Assembly: GCA_965197455.1 (NCBI GenBank)
Contig: OZ240208.1
Coordinates: forward strand, 2,480,001 to 2,544,000
Source of the DNA: JAGWBD01 sp965197455
GTDB taxonomy: Bacteria; Chloroflexota; Anaerolineae; Aggregatilineales; Phototrophicaceae
Reading direction: 5' to 3'
Length of the DNA stretch: 64,000 bases
The translations under genes and the position numbers were made by a program. The notes beneath the pieces were generated by a model. It did not search any database and was not told the origin of the DNA. It saw only the letters and a program-made list of their open reading frames with translations. Positions 34,103 to 43,570 of the stretch are shown piece after piece; the first letter of the stretch is position 1, and each line of letters begins with the position of its first letter.

Positions 34103-35274
34103 GACGTTCGGCCCCGCGACCGGTGGCGCGCCGGGGCGGACTGCCGCTCTGGCGGCGCCTGGCCGGGCTGGCCTTGCTGCTGTCTGCCGGTGGGCTGGTC
34201 ATCGCCGCGGGCGCGCTGCTGGTGACCGGTCTGTTGCCGGCGCAGGAAGCCCCGGCGGCCACAGCGGCGGCGTCGCCGACCCCGCTGCCCACGCGCGTCG
34301 CGGTCCAGCCAGTGACAGCGGCTACCGTCGCGCTGCTGCCCACGCTCGACCAGGCGCAACGCGCGGCCCTGCTGGCGCAGCCTCCCGCAGCCGCGACTGT
34401 TACGTCGCTGCAGCTGGTGCGCGACCTGTACGAGCCCTTCACCGTCATCCCGGAGCGCCAGCGCAGCAGCGTCATTCAGTACACGATCGTCAAGGGCGAC
34501 ACGGTCATTGGCATCGGCGAGCGCTTCGGCCTTGAGCCGAACACGATTGCCTGGTCCAACAATCGTTCCATCATCCAGAGCCTGCGACCGGGCCGCGTGT
34601 TGAACATCCCGCCGGTGGACGGCGTCTACCACACCGTCATCGGCAGCCGCAACATCGGCGAGATTGTGCGTTCCTATCATGTCGACGATGCCTGGCTGGT
34701 GATTGACTCGGAATTCAACCGGCTCTTCGGCGCGACGCCGGCGACCGTGCTGCCCAGTGGCACGCAATTTCTCATCCCTGGCGGTGAGGCGGAACAGATC
34801 GCCTGGACGCCGCGCGTCGACCGTGAGGGCGGCACCAGCTTCAGCGGTGGCAGCTTCGTCTCCTTCGACAGCGGGCAACCCGGCAGCTGCGGGCGCGTGC
34901 AGAATGCCACCAGCACCTGGTGGGCCAACCCCATGAGTAGCTACACCTTCACGCAGGGCTTTTCCGTATACCACAGCGGCATCGACCTGGCGGGGGTGGT
35001 GGGCGCGCCGGTGCGCGCGGCCAACGGCGGCGTGGTAATCTTCTCCGGCTGGAACAGCTTCGGCTACGGTTACACCGTCGTCCTCTCGCACGGCCCTTTC
35101 ACGACCGTCTACGGTCACCTGAGCCGCATCGACGTGCGCTGCCGCCAGCTGGTCAACACAGGCCAGATCGTCGGCGCGCTCGGCAACAGCGGCAACTCCA
35201 CCGGGCCGCATCTGCACTTCGAGATTCGCTATCTGGATACGCCGCAGAACCCGGCCGCCACTATCGGTTTCTAG
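34099..35274 (+). CDS. LysM-containing M23 metallopeptidase (cell-wall hydrolase type)
   Basis: The 391-residue protein has an N-terminal membrane anchor (LAGLALLLSAGGLVIAAGAL) and a Pro/Ala/Thr-rich linker. A LysM module follows (QYTIVKGDTVIGIGERFGLEPNTIAWSN), with a second degenerate LysM-like stretch. A C-terminal M23 domain carries the zinc ligands in YHSGIDLAG and GPHLHFEIR. It should act outside the membrane on peptidoglycan cross-bridges or serve as an activator of such enzymes. It starts within the stop of the RraA-like gene (ATGA), so it is probably on the same transcript although its role is different. Confidence 0.9.
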   Translation: MRRSAPRPVARRGGLPLWRRLAGLALLLSAGGLVIAAGALLVTGLLPAQEAPAATAAASPTPLPTRVAVQPVTAATVALLPTLDQAQRAALLAQPPAAATVTSLQLVRDLYEPFTVIPERQRSSVIQYTIVKGDTVIGIGERFGLEPNTIAWSNNRSIIQSLRPGRVLNIPPVDGVYHTVIGSRNIGEIVRSYHVDDAWLVIDSEFNRLFGATPATVLPSGTQFLIPGGEAEQIAWTPRVDREGGTSFSGGSFVSFDSGQPGSCGRVQNATSTWWANPMSSYTFTQGFSVYHSGIDLAGVVGAPVRAANGGVVIFSGWNSFGYGYTVVLSHGPFTTVYGHLSRIDVRCRQLVNTGQIVGALGNSGNSTGPHLHFEIRYLDTPQNPAATIGF

Positions 35275-35286
35275 AGGGCCGGGCGC

Positions 35287-36141
35287 TCAGGCCAGCCTGG
35301 GCAGCCAGTCCGTCAGCGCCTGTCGAGCATCCCCGGGATGGCTCAGCGGGAACATGTGGCCGCACTCCGGCAGTGTGACGATAGAGGCCGCCGGCAACTG
35401 CATACGGACACGCTGCAGCGTATCCGTCAGAAAGACGTCGCTGAGCGCACCCCGCACGACAAGAGACCTTGCCATGCCGTTAAGCCTGACCAGCGAGTCC
35501 CATACGTCCGTATCAGCCGACATGTAGTACCAGGCCTCCCAGTCGCGCGGCCATGACAGCTCGAAGCCGTCGCCGTCGCTGGCGGGCCGCAGCGTGCTGC
35601 GCACATAGTCCCGCAGCAACTCGTCACTCATCTCCGCAAAAAGGGGCTTGCTGCGCCAGTGCGCGAAGGTTGACTGCAGATCGGGGAAGCGGTTGCGGCG
35701 GCGCAAGGTACTCTCGACGATGGGTAGCTGTGCCAGTTCGCCACGTTCGCGCAAGGCATGCACAAAATCAATCCGGTCATGCGTGAGGATGGCGGGGTCG
35801 AGCATGGCCAGGCCGCGGAAGCGCTGCGGCTGCTCGAGGACAGCCATCATCAGGATCAGGGCGCCGAAGGAGTGGCCGACGGCAACCACGTCGCGCAGGT
35901 CATGCTGTTCCATGCCGGCCAGCAGATCCTCGACCAGTCCGTCCCAGGTGCCCGGCTCGGTTGGCGCCGGGCCCGTGCCGGGCCAGAGGGCGCGCGGCGG
36001 CAGACTGAGCACATGCCAGTTGTGGGTCAGGGGCGTGAGCAGGGGCGCATAGCAGGCTGGAGGGAAGCCGTTGCCGGGCGCGAACAGGAGTTTCGGGGAC
36101 TGTTCGTCGCCACCGAAATCATGCAAGGGAAAGGTGCTCAC
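35287..36141 (-). CDS. Alpha/beta hydrolase
   Basis: The 284-residue protein has LLFAPGNGFPPACYAPLL (oxyanion HG-like region), the nucleophile elbow GHSFGAL and a late catalytic histidine in LPECGHMFPLSHP, all of the alpha/beta-hydrolase fold. It lacks features that would point to a defined substrate. The start is GTG at 36141, overlapping the TGA of the methyltransferase gene and preceded by GGGAGG; the longer frame to 36210 lies inside that gene. It is last in the moaA-map-methyltransferase-hydrolase operon and converges with the M23 gene. Confidence 0.85.
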   Translation of the reverse strand: MSTFPLHDFGGDEQSPKLLFAPGNGFPPACYAPLLTPLTHNWHVLSLPPRALWPGTGPAPTEPGTWDGLVEDLLAGMEQHDLRDVVAVGHSFGALILMMAVLEQPQRFRGLAMLDPAILTHDRIDFVHALRERGELAQLPIVESTLRRRNRFPDLQSTFAHWRSKPLFAEMSDELLRDYVRSTLRPASDGDGFELSWPRDWEAWYYMSADTDVWDSLVRLNGMARSLVVRGALSDVFLTDTLQRVRMQLPAASIVTLPECGHMFPLSHPGDARQALTDWLPRLA

Positions 36142-36905
36142 AATGCCTCCCGGCGCCGCGCGACGACGCGCAGCCGCACATAGTCTGCCACCCAGCGCCC
36201 GTCCTGCCACTGCGTCGGGCGCAGGCGGCGCTCGCTGGCGCGCAACACGCGCTCCCGCCCGGTGGGCGTCAGGGTGTTCAGGGTAGTGCCAAGAAACATT
36301 TGTAGCCAGTTGCGCAGACCGGCCGCGCCCTCCAGCGCTGTGGGCCGGGGAAAGAGCCGGGCGGCCAGCACCTCGAAGCCCTGGGTTGCCAGCAATTCCG
36401 CGTAGTCGTCGGGCGCAGGGAAGTACCAGGGCGAAGCGGCGGGAACGGGCAGATCGGCCTCCTGCAGCGCGGCGCAGAAGGCGTTGTAGATCGTTTGCAC
36501 ATTGCCATGACCGCCCAGTTCGGCCACCAGACGTCCGCCTGGCCGCAGGGCACGAGCCATGCAGGCTGCGGCGCCGGCGGCATTCTGCATCCAGTGCAGC
36601 GCGGCGTTGGAGAAAATGGCGTCGCAGGGTTCGTCCAGCGTGAAGTTCTGGCCGTCGCCCTGGATGAAGCGCAGCTGCGGATAGTTCGCGCGCGCCTGAC
36701 GTAGCATGTCCGCGTCGCTGTCGAGGCCGGTGACGCAGGCGCCGTGTTCCGCGATTTGCTGTGTCAGATGTCCGGTGCCGCAGCCGAGGTCGAGAATGCG
36801 TTCGCCGGCCTGCGGCGCCAGCAGCTCGATGAGGCCGACGCCCAGCTGCGAGACGAAGCCGTGGTGTTCCTCGTAGAGCGTGCTGTCCCAGCGCCTGGTG
36901 GTCAT
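36138..36905 (-). CDS. SAM-dependent methyltransferase (class I)
   Basis: The 255-residue protein shows ILDLGCGTGHLTQQIA (SAM motif I, about 37-52), VTGLDSDADML (motif II) and an acceptor-side IFSNAALHWM typical of small-molecule methyltransferases of the trans-aconitate/UbiE-like group. The fold and the HWM motif are clear; the acceptor is not. It starts 8 bp after the methionine aminopeptidase stop and is coupled to the hydrolase. Confidence 0.87.
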   Translation of the reverse strand: MTTRRWDSTLYEEHHGFVSQLGVGLIELLAPQAGERILDLGCGTGHLTQQIAEHGACVTGLDSDADMLRQARANYPQLRFIQGDGQNFTLDEPCDAIFSNAALHWMQNAAGAAACMARALRPGGRLVAELGGHGNVQTIYNAFCAALQEADLPVPAASPWYFPAPDDYAELLATQGFEVLAARLFPRPTALEGAAGLRNWLQMFLGTTLNTLTPTGRERVLRASERRLRPTQWQDGRWVADYVRLRVVARRREAL

Positions 36906-36913
36906 GTTGGCGC

Positions 36914-37660
36914 TCAGATGGCGGTGATCAAGACGGGTCGGCCGCGGGTGATGACGACCGTGTGCTCGAACTGGACGGCCAGTGCACCGTCTACTGTGCG
37001 CAGCGTCCAGCCGTCGGCGGCCTTGCGGATGTGGGGCTTGCCGGCGGTGAGGAAAGGCTCCAGCGTCAGCACCATGCCCTCACGCAGCTTGCTGCGCGCC
37101 TGGCGGTTGTAGTAGTGCGGCACGGCATGCGGTGGTTCGTGCAGGCCGCGGCCCACGCCATGCCCGCCCAGCTCGCGAATGATCTGATAGCCGGCGGGCC
37201 GCGCCACGCGCTCGACGGCCTTGCCGATGGCTGAAAGGCGTTGACCGGCGTGCGCCACGGATATGGCCGCAGCCAGCGCCTGACGGCCGGTCGCGAGCAG
37301 CTTGCGGCGGGCGGCGGAAAGCGGCGGCACGCCGAAGCTGCTGCCCGTGTCCGCGAAGTAGCCATCCAGCTCGGCCGAGACATCGATATTGACGAGGTCG
37401 CCGGGCTGGATGATGCGCGCCCCCGGGATGCCGTGCGCGGCCTCATCGTTGAGGCTGATGCAGGTATGGCCGGGGAAGTTGTAGGTCAGGATGGGCGCCG
37501 ACCGCGCGCCCTGCTGACGCAGGAAGCGCGCGCCGATGTCGTCCAGCGCGGCGGTGCTCATGCCGGGCTCGAGCGCTTCGCTCATGTGCTGCAGGGTCAG
37601 ACCGACGATGTGGCCGATGCGCAGCAGGGCGGCGAGCTCCGTTTCGTTCTCGATCGTCAT
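36914..37660 (-). CDS. map: Type I methionine aminopeptidase
   Basis: The 248-residue enzyme removes the initiator methionine from new proteins. The five dinuclear-metal ligands are visible: the two Asp in NIDVSAELDGYFADTG, His in GGHGVGRGLHE, Glu in LTLEPF and Glu in VQFEHT. The length matches the bacterial type I form, without a zinc-finger extension. It lies 6 bp behind moaA in the same operon. Essential in most bacteria unless another map copy exists. Confidence 0.93.
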   Translation of the reverse strand: MTIENETELAALLRIGHIVGLTLQHMSEALEPGMSTAALDDIGARFLRQQGARSAPILTYNFPGHTCISLNDEAAHGIPGARIIQPGDLVNIDVSAELDGYFADTGSSFGVPPLSAARRKLLATGRQALAAAISVAHAGQRLSAIGKAVERVARPAGYQIIRELGGHGVGRGLHEPPHAVPHYYNRQARSKLREGMVLTLEPFLTAGKPHIRKAADGWTLRTVDGALAVQFEHTVVITRGRPVLITAI

Positions 37661-37666
37661 GCGCGG

Positions 37667-38674
37667 TCAGCCACCGATGTGGTACATCTCCACCTTGTCG
37701 GCGCGCGGTTTGGCCAGCGCGAAACGCTCTTCGGAGTAGCGATCCTCACGTTGCTGCCAGGTGCCGCGCACGATGGCCTCGAGCTCTGCATCGTTGGCGC
37801 CGCTGCGCAGCGGCTCGCGCAGGTCGATGCCCTCGCTGGCGAAGAGGCAGGTGAAGAGGCGGCCTTCCGGTGAGAGCCGCAGCCGCGTGCAGGCGCCGCA
37901 GAAGGGCTGCGTGACCGAGGTGATGAGGCCGATTTCGCCACTGCCATCACGATAGCGGTAGCGACGCGCCACCTCACCAAAGTAGTTTTGCTGCAGCGGC
38001 TCCAGCGGCAGTTCGGCATTGATGCGCGCCACGATTTCCGCTGCCGGCACGACGTCGTCCATGCGCCAGCCGTTCATCGTGCCCACATCCATGTATTCAA
38101 TGAAGCGGATGATGTGGCCCTGTTCGCGCCCGTAGCGCGCCAGATCGACCAGGGTGTGGTCGTTGATGCCGCGTTGCACCACGGCGTTGATCTTGACCGG
38201 ACCCAGTCCGGCGTCAACGGCGGCCTGGATGCCGCCAAGCACGCGCGCCACGCTGCCGCGCCCGCCGCTCATCTGATGGAAGATCGTTTCATCCAGGGTG
38301 TCCAGACTGACCGTCACGCGGCGCAGGCCGGCTTCGCGCAGCGCGAGCGCGTGCTCTGCCAGGTGCCAGGCGTTGGTCGTCATGGCGAAGTCTTCAACCT
38401 CGTCGAACTGCGCCAGCAGACGCACCAGCTCGCTGAGGCGCGGGCGTACCAGCGGCTCGCCGCCCGTCAGGCGCAGCTTGACCGCGCCCTGGCGCACGAT
38501 GACGCCCACCAGGCGCGTGATCTCTTCGAAGTCCAGCAACTCCCCGAGCGCGAGAAAGCGATAGCCCTCGCCGAAGATTTCGGCGGGCATACAGTAGCCG
38601 CAGCGGAAGTTGCAGCGGTCCGTCACCGAGATGCGCAGGTCGCGCAAGGGACGATTGAAACGGTCTTCGGGCAT
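37667..38674 (-). CDS. moaA: GTP 3',8-cyclase (molybdenum cofactor biosynthesis protein A)
   Basis: The 335-residue radical-SAM enzyme converts GTP to the cyclic intermediate that MoaC turns into cPMP. The N-terminal cluster CNFRCGYC (21-28), LRLTGGEPL, the C-terminal cluster region CGACTRLRLSPEG with its third cysteine in LFTCLF, and the required C-terminal Gly-Gly are all present. The start at 38674 gives the usual MP-x-D-x-F-x-R opening. No other moa gene is in the window. First gene of a four-gene operon behind the promoter at 38712-38740. Confidence 0.92.
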   Translation of the reverse strand: MPEDRFNRPLRDLRISVTDRCNFRCGYCMPAEIFGEGYRFLALGELLDFEEITRLVGVIVRQGAVKLRLTGGEPLVRPRLSELVRLLAQFDEVEDFAMTTNAWHLAEHALALREAGLRRVTVSLDTLDETIFHQMSGGRGSVARVLGGIQAAVDAGLGPVKINAVVQRGINDHTLVDLARYGREQGHIIRFIEYMDVGTMNGWRMDDVVPAAEIVARINAELPLEPLQQNYFGEVARRYRYRDGSGEIGLITSVTQPFCGACTRLRLSPEGRLFTCLFASEGIDLREPLRSGANDAELEAIVRGTWQQREDRYSEERFALAKPRADKVEMYHIGG

Positions 38675-38711
38675 GACCTTGCCGTCTGATTTCGGGTACA
38701 GTGACAACTCC

Positions 38712-38740
38712 AGTGTACAGATTGCCGGGGGGTCTGACAA
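38712..38740 (-). promoter_or_regulatory. Promoter of the moaA operon
   Basis: On the minus strand TTGTCA (38740-38735), a 17-bp spacer and TACACT (38717-38712) form a good sigma70-type promoter, 38 nt upstream of the moaA ATG. Confidence 0.65.
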
Positions 38741-38763
38741 GACGGGCCGCCCGCGGGACGAGC

Positions 38764-39726
38764 ATGCTCAGCGAACCGGCGCTTCCCCATGAGGATATTT
38801 GCGACGCGGTCGAGCGCCTGTGGGGCCAGCAGGTCGTTGCGCTGCAGTTCCTCACGCCTGGCGGCGAGTGCTCCTGGGGCTACCGGCTGGACACGGCCGC
38901 GAACCAACGCTACTTCCTCAAGCTGTCACAACCGCGCGTCTGCGGCACAGAACTCTGCGAAAAGAACCTGGTCGCTGCCGACGAACTGGCACGGGCGCCG
39001 GGGCACGAGCGCATCGTCAGCGCCCGCCAGGCGCGCAGCGGCCGCTTCCTCGAGTCCGTCGGGCCGTACCAGGCGCGGCTTCAGCCCTGGGAGGCGGGCC
39101 AGGCTTTCATGGACCTTGAAGGCGGGCCGGACAGCGCGCAGCAGCGGCAACTGGGCGATCTGGTGGCGCAGATTCACCGCTTCGCGCCGCGGCAGCGACC
39201 CACGCCCGAGCAGTTCGCCGCCGCGGAATTGCGCGACTGGCAGCGGCTGCAGGCCGCGCTGGCTGCGCCACCAGCGAACTGGAGCCCGCTGCAGCGCGAA
39301 CTGGCAGAGCTGGTGCGCAGCGCGCAGCCACACATGGCGCGCTGGAGCGACGAGTATCATGCGCTTGAGGTACGCGTGCGGGCCGCGGGCCACGCGTCCG
39401 TGTTCTGCCACGGCGATCCATCCTCCGGCAATGTCCTGGTGCGCAGGGACGGGGGACTGGCGCTCGTCGATCTCGACGCGCCCGCCTGGGCCCCGCGCGA
39501 GCGCGACCTGTTTCATCTGCGGCTGTGGCCCGCGGCGCTGCAGGGCTATCGCAGCCGTTTCCCCAGGGTTGAACTGGATGCCGACCTGCTGCGCCTGTAC
39601 CAGCTGGCGTGGGACATCGGCGAGGTGGTTGACTATGGTTGGCGCGCGCTGATGACGCGGCAGAGCGAAATGCAGCAGCGGCACGACCTGCGCGAATTGC
39701 GGGCGCATCTGGAGGAAGCCACATGA
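38764..39726 (+). CDS. APH-family phosphotransferase (possible homoserine kinase type)
   Basis: The 320-residue protein has the aminoglycoside/choline kinase-like fold. CHGDPSSGNVLV carries the catalytic Asp and Asn, and LALVDLDAPAWAPRERDL the metal-binding Asp. The family phosphorylates hydroxyls on small molecules, including homoserine in the ThrB type II group. Its TGA overlaps the start of a threonine-synthase-like gene by 4 bp, which makes an O-phosphohomoserine-type product attractive, though unproven. ATG at 38764 is preferred; the upstream frame crosses the moaA promoter. Confidence 0.8.
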   Translation: MLSEPALPHEDICDAVERLWGQQVVALQFLTPGGECSWGYRLDTAANQRYFLKLSQPRVCGTELCEKNLVAADELARAPGHERIVSARQARSGRFLESVGPYQARLQPWEAGQAFMDLEGGPDSAQQRQLGDLVAQIHRFAPRQRPTPEQFAAAELRDWQRLQAALAAPPANWSPLQRELAELVRSAQPHMARWSDEYHALEVRVRAAGHASVFCHGDPSSGNVLVRRDGGLALVDLDAPAWAPRERDLFHLRLWPAALQGYRSRFPRVELDADLLRLYQLAWDIGEVVDYGWRALMTRQSEMQQRHDLRELRAHLEEAT

Positions 39727-40793
39727 TCCCCGAACTGGTCTGCGAAGATTGCGGCAGGGTTTGCGGCCCGCTGGACTGGCACTGCGAGGGCGCGCGCCTG
39801 CGCATCCACAACCTGCCGGCCTACGACCACGCTGCGTGCCAGCTGCAGAGCCGGGGTCTCTGGCGCTACGCAGCCATGCTGCCGGCGCGAGTTCGCGTCT
39901 CGCTCGGGGCCGGTGGCACGCCCCTGGTGCCGGTAGAAATCAATGACCAGCCCTTCCTCGCCAAGCTCGAATACTGCAACCCGACCGGCTCCTTCAAGGA
40001 CCGTGGCACGGAGTTGATGATCAACCACTTCCTGGCGCATGATGTCGAGGCCGTTGTTGAGGACTCCTCTGGCAATGCCGGCGCCTCGCTGGCGGCTTAC
40101 GCGGCGGCAGCCGGCATCCATGCGCGCATCTTTGCGCCGGCCGCCGCGCCCGCCGCCAAGCAGGCGCATATCCGCGCCTACGGAGCCGAACTGGTGACCG
40201 TGCCTGGCCCGCGCGCGGCGGCGGCTGAAGCCTGTCTGGCTGCGGCCGAGACGGCGGTCTACGCCAGCCATGCCTGGAGTCCCTTCTTCGTCGCCGGCCA
40301 GATGACCTGCGCCTGGGAGATCTTCGAGCAGTGTGGCGCGCCGGACGCAATTCTCTGCTGTGCGGGCCATGGCGGCCTCTTTACCGGCCTGGCGCGCGGC
40401 TTTCAGGCCCTGCAGACTGCCGGGCTGATCGAGCAGATGCCGCGCATGATCGTCGCCCAGGCCGAAGCCTGCGATCCGCTGGTGCAGGCCTGGGAGCGCG
40501 GTGCGGCGCAAACACAGCCCGTGACCCCGAAAGCCAGCGTCGCGGACGGCATCGCCGTGGCGCAGCCGGTGCACGGGGCGGAGATTCTGCGTACGTTGCG
40601 CGCGACCGGTGGCAGCGCCCTGCGCGTCAGCGACGCGGAGATCATGGCTGCCCAAGGCCGGTTGCGGCAGCGTGGCCTGCTGGCGGAGCCGACCAGCGCG
40701 GTGCCGGTGGCGGCCCTGTTGAGCGGGCGGGCGCAGCTGTCGGGCCGCGTTGTCATTCCGCTGACCGGCAGCGGGCTCAAGTTACTCACCTGA
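39723..40793 (+). CDS. Threonine synthase-like PLP enzyme
   Basis: The 356-residue fold-type II PLP enzyme has an N-terminal cysteine-rich start (CEDCGRVCG plus a later Cys) like the zinc ribbon of ThrC proteins. The Schiff-base lysine lies in NPTGSFKDRG, SSGNAGASLAAYA binds the cofactor, and a glycine-rich phosphate loop is replaced by CCAGHGGLFTGL. Threonine synthases convert O-phosphohomoserine to threonine. Translationally coupled to the upstream kinase; together they could make threonine or a related beta/gamma-substituted amino acid. It is shorter than many ThrC proteins. Confidence 0.82.
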   Translation: MIPELVCEDCGRVCGPLDWHCEGARLRIHNLPAYDHAACQLQSRGLWRYAAMLPARVRVSLGAGGTPLVPVEINDQPFLAKLEYCNPTGSFKDRGTELMINHFLAHDVEAVVEDSSGNAGASLAAYAAAAGIHARIFAPAAAPAAKQAHIRAYGAELVTVPGPRAAAAEACLAAAETAVYASHAWSPFFVAGQMTCAWEIFEQCGAPDAILCCAGHGGLFTGLARGFQALQTAGLIEQMPRMIVAQAEACDPLVQAWERGAAQTQPVTPKASVADGIAVAQPVHGAEILRTLRATGGSALRVSDAEIMAAQGRLRQRGLLAEPTSAVPVAALLSGRAQLSGRVVIPLTGSGLKLLT

Positions 40794-40813
40794 AGGAGAC
40801 TTCAAACCCCCTC

Positions 40814-43183
40814 ATGCGCGCTCGCTGGCTGTCCGTCTACCTTTTCTACCTGCTGCTTGCCATGCTGATCACCTGGCCGCTGGTCGCGCGCATGGGTACG
40901 CATCTGGCGGGTCTTGACTACGGCGACAGCACAGAGCGGGCGCATCACGTCTGGTGGCTGAGCCATGCCTTGCGCAGCGGCCAGCCACTCTTCTGGCTGC
41001 CCAATCTGGGCTGGCCCGATGGCATGGCGGGGGTAACCCTGCTGGGGCATCCGCTGCAACATATTCCTGCCGCGCTGCTGGCACTGGTCTTGCCGCTCCT
41101 GGTGGCGGACAACCTGGCGCTGCTGTTGCAGATGGCGCTGATGGGCCTCGGCATGTATGCGCTGGGGCTGCGCCTGAGTGGCGGTTCGCGTGCTGCGGCG
41201 TTGGTTGGTGGACTGGTGTTCATGGCCGCGCCGACCTTCCAGGCACACTTTGGCGATGGACACAATGTTCACCACTCGCTGGCCTTTGCGCCGCTCTTCG
41301 TGCTGGCGTTGCTGCGCCTGCGCGAAACGCGCGGGCCTGTTCGCCGGCGCTGGTTTGTGGCCGGCGTGCTGTGCTTCATGCTCATCAACGGCGGCCAGGC
41401 GCTCAATGCGATCTACATGCTGCTGCCGCTGACGGTACTCATCGTGCTGCAGCGCCTGTGGCGGCGGGACTGGCGCGGTCTGGCGCAGACGCTGCTGGTC
41501 TGCCTGACTGGCGCATTCTTGCAGCTGATCATCATTCTGCCCATCGTCGCCGAGACCCTTGGCAATCCGGCTTACTCGGGGGCCGGTGGCGACGTGCGCT
41601 ACAGCCTGGACCTGCTTGCCATCGTGTCGCCATCTTTCTTTCATCCACTCTACGGTTTGCTGGATTACACCCATCAGGTACTGGGCACGAACATCGGTGA
41701 GGGCTCGGCGTGGATCGGGCTGGTCGCTGGCGCGCTGGCCGTGCTGGCGCTGGTGCGCGGCCGCGGTCGATTCTGGTTCGGCCTGGCGTTACTGGCCTGG
41801 GTGCTGGCGCTGGGTCCGTTACTGAATGTGTTGGGTCAGCCGCTGTCTGTGGAAGTGGATGGTCATGCCACCTTCGTGACCCTGCCAATGGTATTTGTTG
41901 AGCAATTGCCGTTGTTGTCATTCGGGCGCGCGCCAGGACGCTTCGGTTTCGCCATGGCGCTGGCCAGCGCCAGCCTCGCAACTCTCGGCGCGGCACAGCT
42001 GCTGGCGCATCCGCGCGTCCGCGGCCAGATCCGTCAATCCTTGCTGGTAACGTTGCTGTTGGCCGCCATCCTCTTCGACTATCAGTGGTTCTGGCCTTTT
42101 CCAACAAGCGTCGCGACCATTCCGGCGGAGATCGCTGCCCTCGGGCAACGCAATGAACTGCGCGCAGTTCTTGATGTTCCTGTTCGTAACCGGCAACCCG
42201 ACAAGGAGGCGCTGTGGCTGCAAACGGCGCATCAATTGCCGCTGCTCGGCGGTCACATTACGCGCGAATCGCCGGTCAATCCCGCGCGTCTCGAGTTGTT
42301 GGCGCGAACGCTCGATCCCGCGTTGCTACGCGTGACCGGCGCCGACATTGTAATCGTGCACCGACGCTATGCGGATTCACGACAGCAGGAGCTGGCAGAA
42401 GCACAGCTGGGCTCCGCGATCTACACCGACGAGGCATTTGCCGTCTACGAGACGCCGGTGACGGAAGTCGCGCCGCTACTGTACCTGCCGCCGGATCCGT
42501 CACCGCGCTTTACGGAGGCTCTCAATCTGCCGTTGTACACGCCGCAGGCAGGCTGGCTGGACGTGAGCGCGTCAATGGGGGCGGACGGGCGCGATCTGGA
42601 GTTGCTGCTGGATACCTTCTCCATGCAGCGCTGGTCGCCGCGGGAAGCGCAGACACAGAGCGCCAGTCTGCCGCTGCGCGCCGGTGGCTGGCACATGCTG
42701 ACGCTGGCGCCGGAACCTGATTGTCCGCGGGTTCCGGCGTCGGCACTGACCTGTCCGGTGGAAGCGCTGGAACACTTCACGCTGGAGATAGTTCCCGCGA
42801 CTATGCAGCAGGCGCGCTTTGCCGAAGGCGTGACGCTGCGGGCAGGTTCGCTGCCGACAAGGCTTGCCGCCGGGGATGAGCTGGTGCTGCGGCTGCACTG
42901 GGAATTCGAACAGGGCCGCGACAAATTCGACGTCCGCTTTGTGCATCTGCTGGATGCTGTGGGAAATCTGGTCGCCCAGTCCGACAAGACGCTCGGGGAG
43001 TTGACCGCGGGCAGTCAACGCAGCGAGCGCATCGTGCTGACCTTGCCGGCGGCATTGCCGGCGGGCGACTATACAGCGAGGCTGGGCTGGTACCGACATC
43101 CGCAGGGGACTCGTCTGTTGCTGCTTGAGCCGGCTGATGCCCTGGACGATATGTTGTCCATGGGCGTTGTGCGCATCGACTGA
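40814..43183 (+). CDS. Large polytopic membrane protein, GT-C glycosyltransferase-like
   Basis: The 789-residue protein has about ten to twelve membrane segments in its first 470 residues, starting LSVYLFYLLLAMLITWPLV. The first external loop contains an acidic GLDYGDSTERAHHVWW, as in GT-C enzymes that use lipid-linked sugars. The C-terminal 300 residues are soluble, with a beta-sandwich-like end (AGDYTARLGWYRHPQGTRLLLL). AAGGAG lies 15 nt upstream of the ATG, rather far. The frame remains open upstream through the previous gene but without membrane-protein character. Substrate unknown. Confidence 0.75.
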   Translation: MRARWLSVYLFYLLLAMLITWPLVARMGTHLAGLDYGDSTERAHHVWWLSHALRSGQPLFWLPNLGWPDGMAGVTLLGHPLQHIPAALLALVLPLLVADNLALLLQMALMGLGMYALGLRLSGGSRAAALVGGLVFMAAPTFQAHFGDGHNVHHSLAFAPLFVLALLRLRETRGPVRRRWFVAGVLCFMLINGGQALNAIYMLLPLTVLIVLQRLWRRDWRGLAQTLLVCLTGAFLQLIIILPIVAETLGNPAYSGAGGDVRYSLDLLAIVSPSFFHPLYGLLDYTHQVLGTNIGEGSAWIGLVAGALAVLALVRGRGRFWFGLALLAWVLALGPLLNVLGQPLSVEVDGHATFVTLPMVFVEQLPLLSFGRAPGRFGFAMALASASLATLGAAQLLAHPRVRGQIRQSLLVTLLLAAILFDYQWFWPFPTSVATIPAEIAALGQRNELRAVLDVPVRNRQPDKEALWLQTAHQLPLLGGHITRESPVNPARLELLARTLDPALLRVTGADIVIVHRRYADSRQQELAEAQLGSAIYTDEAFAVYETPVTEVAPLLYLPPDPSPRFTEALNLPLYTPQAGWLDVSASMGADGRDLELLLDTFSMQRWSPREAQTQSASLPLRAGGWHMLTLAPEPDCPRVPASALTCPVEALEHFTLEIVPATMQQARFAEGVTLRAGSLPTRLAAGDELVLRLHWEFEQGRDKFDVRFVHLLDAVGNLVAQSDKTLGELTAGSQRSERIVLTLPAALPAGDYTARLGWYRHPQGTRLLLLEPADALDDMLSMGVVRID

Positions 43184-43456
43184 TCAGTCGGCGTCCGGGC
43201 TGTCATGCACCTGGCGGTGCAGCTGCTGCACCTCCTGCGGGTTCTCGCCCTCCAGCACCGTGAGCATGTCGCCGCTGGACATGGAGGCGTAGTCGCGCGT
43301 TGGGCTGACGATGCCGACCGCGCTGATGAGGCGCGTCAGTGCGCAGCTGTGACAGTGGGGGCAGGCCGGCGTGGCAGCCGCGTATTCAGCGACGCTGCGC
43401 CAGTGCAGCGTGAGGCGTCGGTCACAGCCCTCACAGCGAAAGTCGTAATCCGGCAC
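43184..43456 (-). CDS. FmdB-type small zinc-ribbon protein
   Basis: The 90-residue protein starts PDYDFRCEGC, the classic FmdB/CxxC opening, and has a second knuckle CPHCHSC, together forming a zinc ribbon. These small proteins are common, usually without assigned function. The start GTG at 43456 gives the family's short V/M-P-x-Y opening and has GAGGAGAGG upstream. The longer frame to 43702 covers the divergent region toward the rhomboid gene. Its stop abuts the stop of the membrane protein gene exactly. Confidence 0.8.
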   Translation of the reverse strand: MPDYDFRCEGCDRRLTLHWRSVAEYAAATPACPHCHSCALTRLISAVGIVSPTRDYASMSSGDMLTVLEGENPQEVQQLHRQVHDSPDAD

Positions 43457-43570
43457 GAGGCCTCTCCTCCACTCTGTGCACAATCTGAACAATGCTACAG
43501 TAGTATCGAGAGTAGCGCGAAACAGGCGCCGGGTCGCGTGACCCTGGTAGCAGGGAGACGGGGATTGCAT

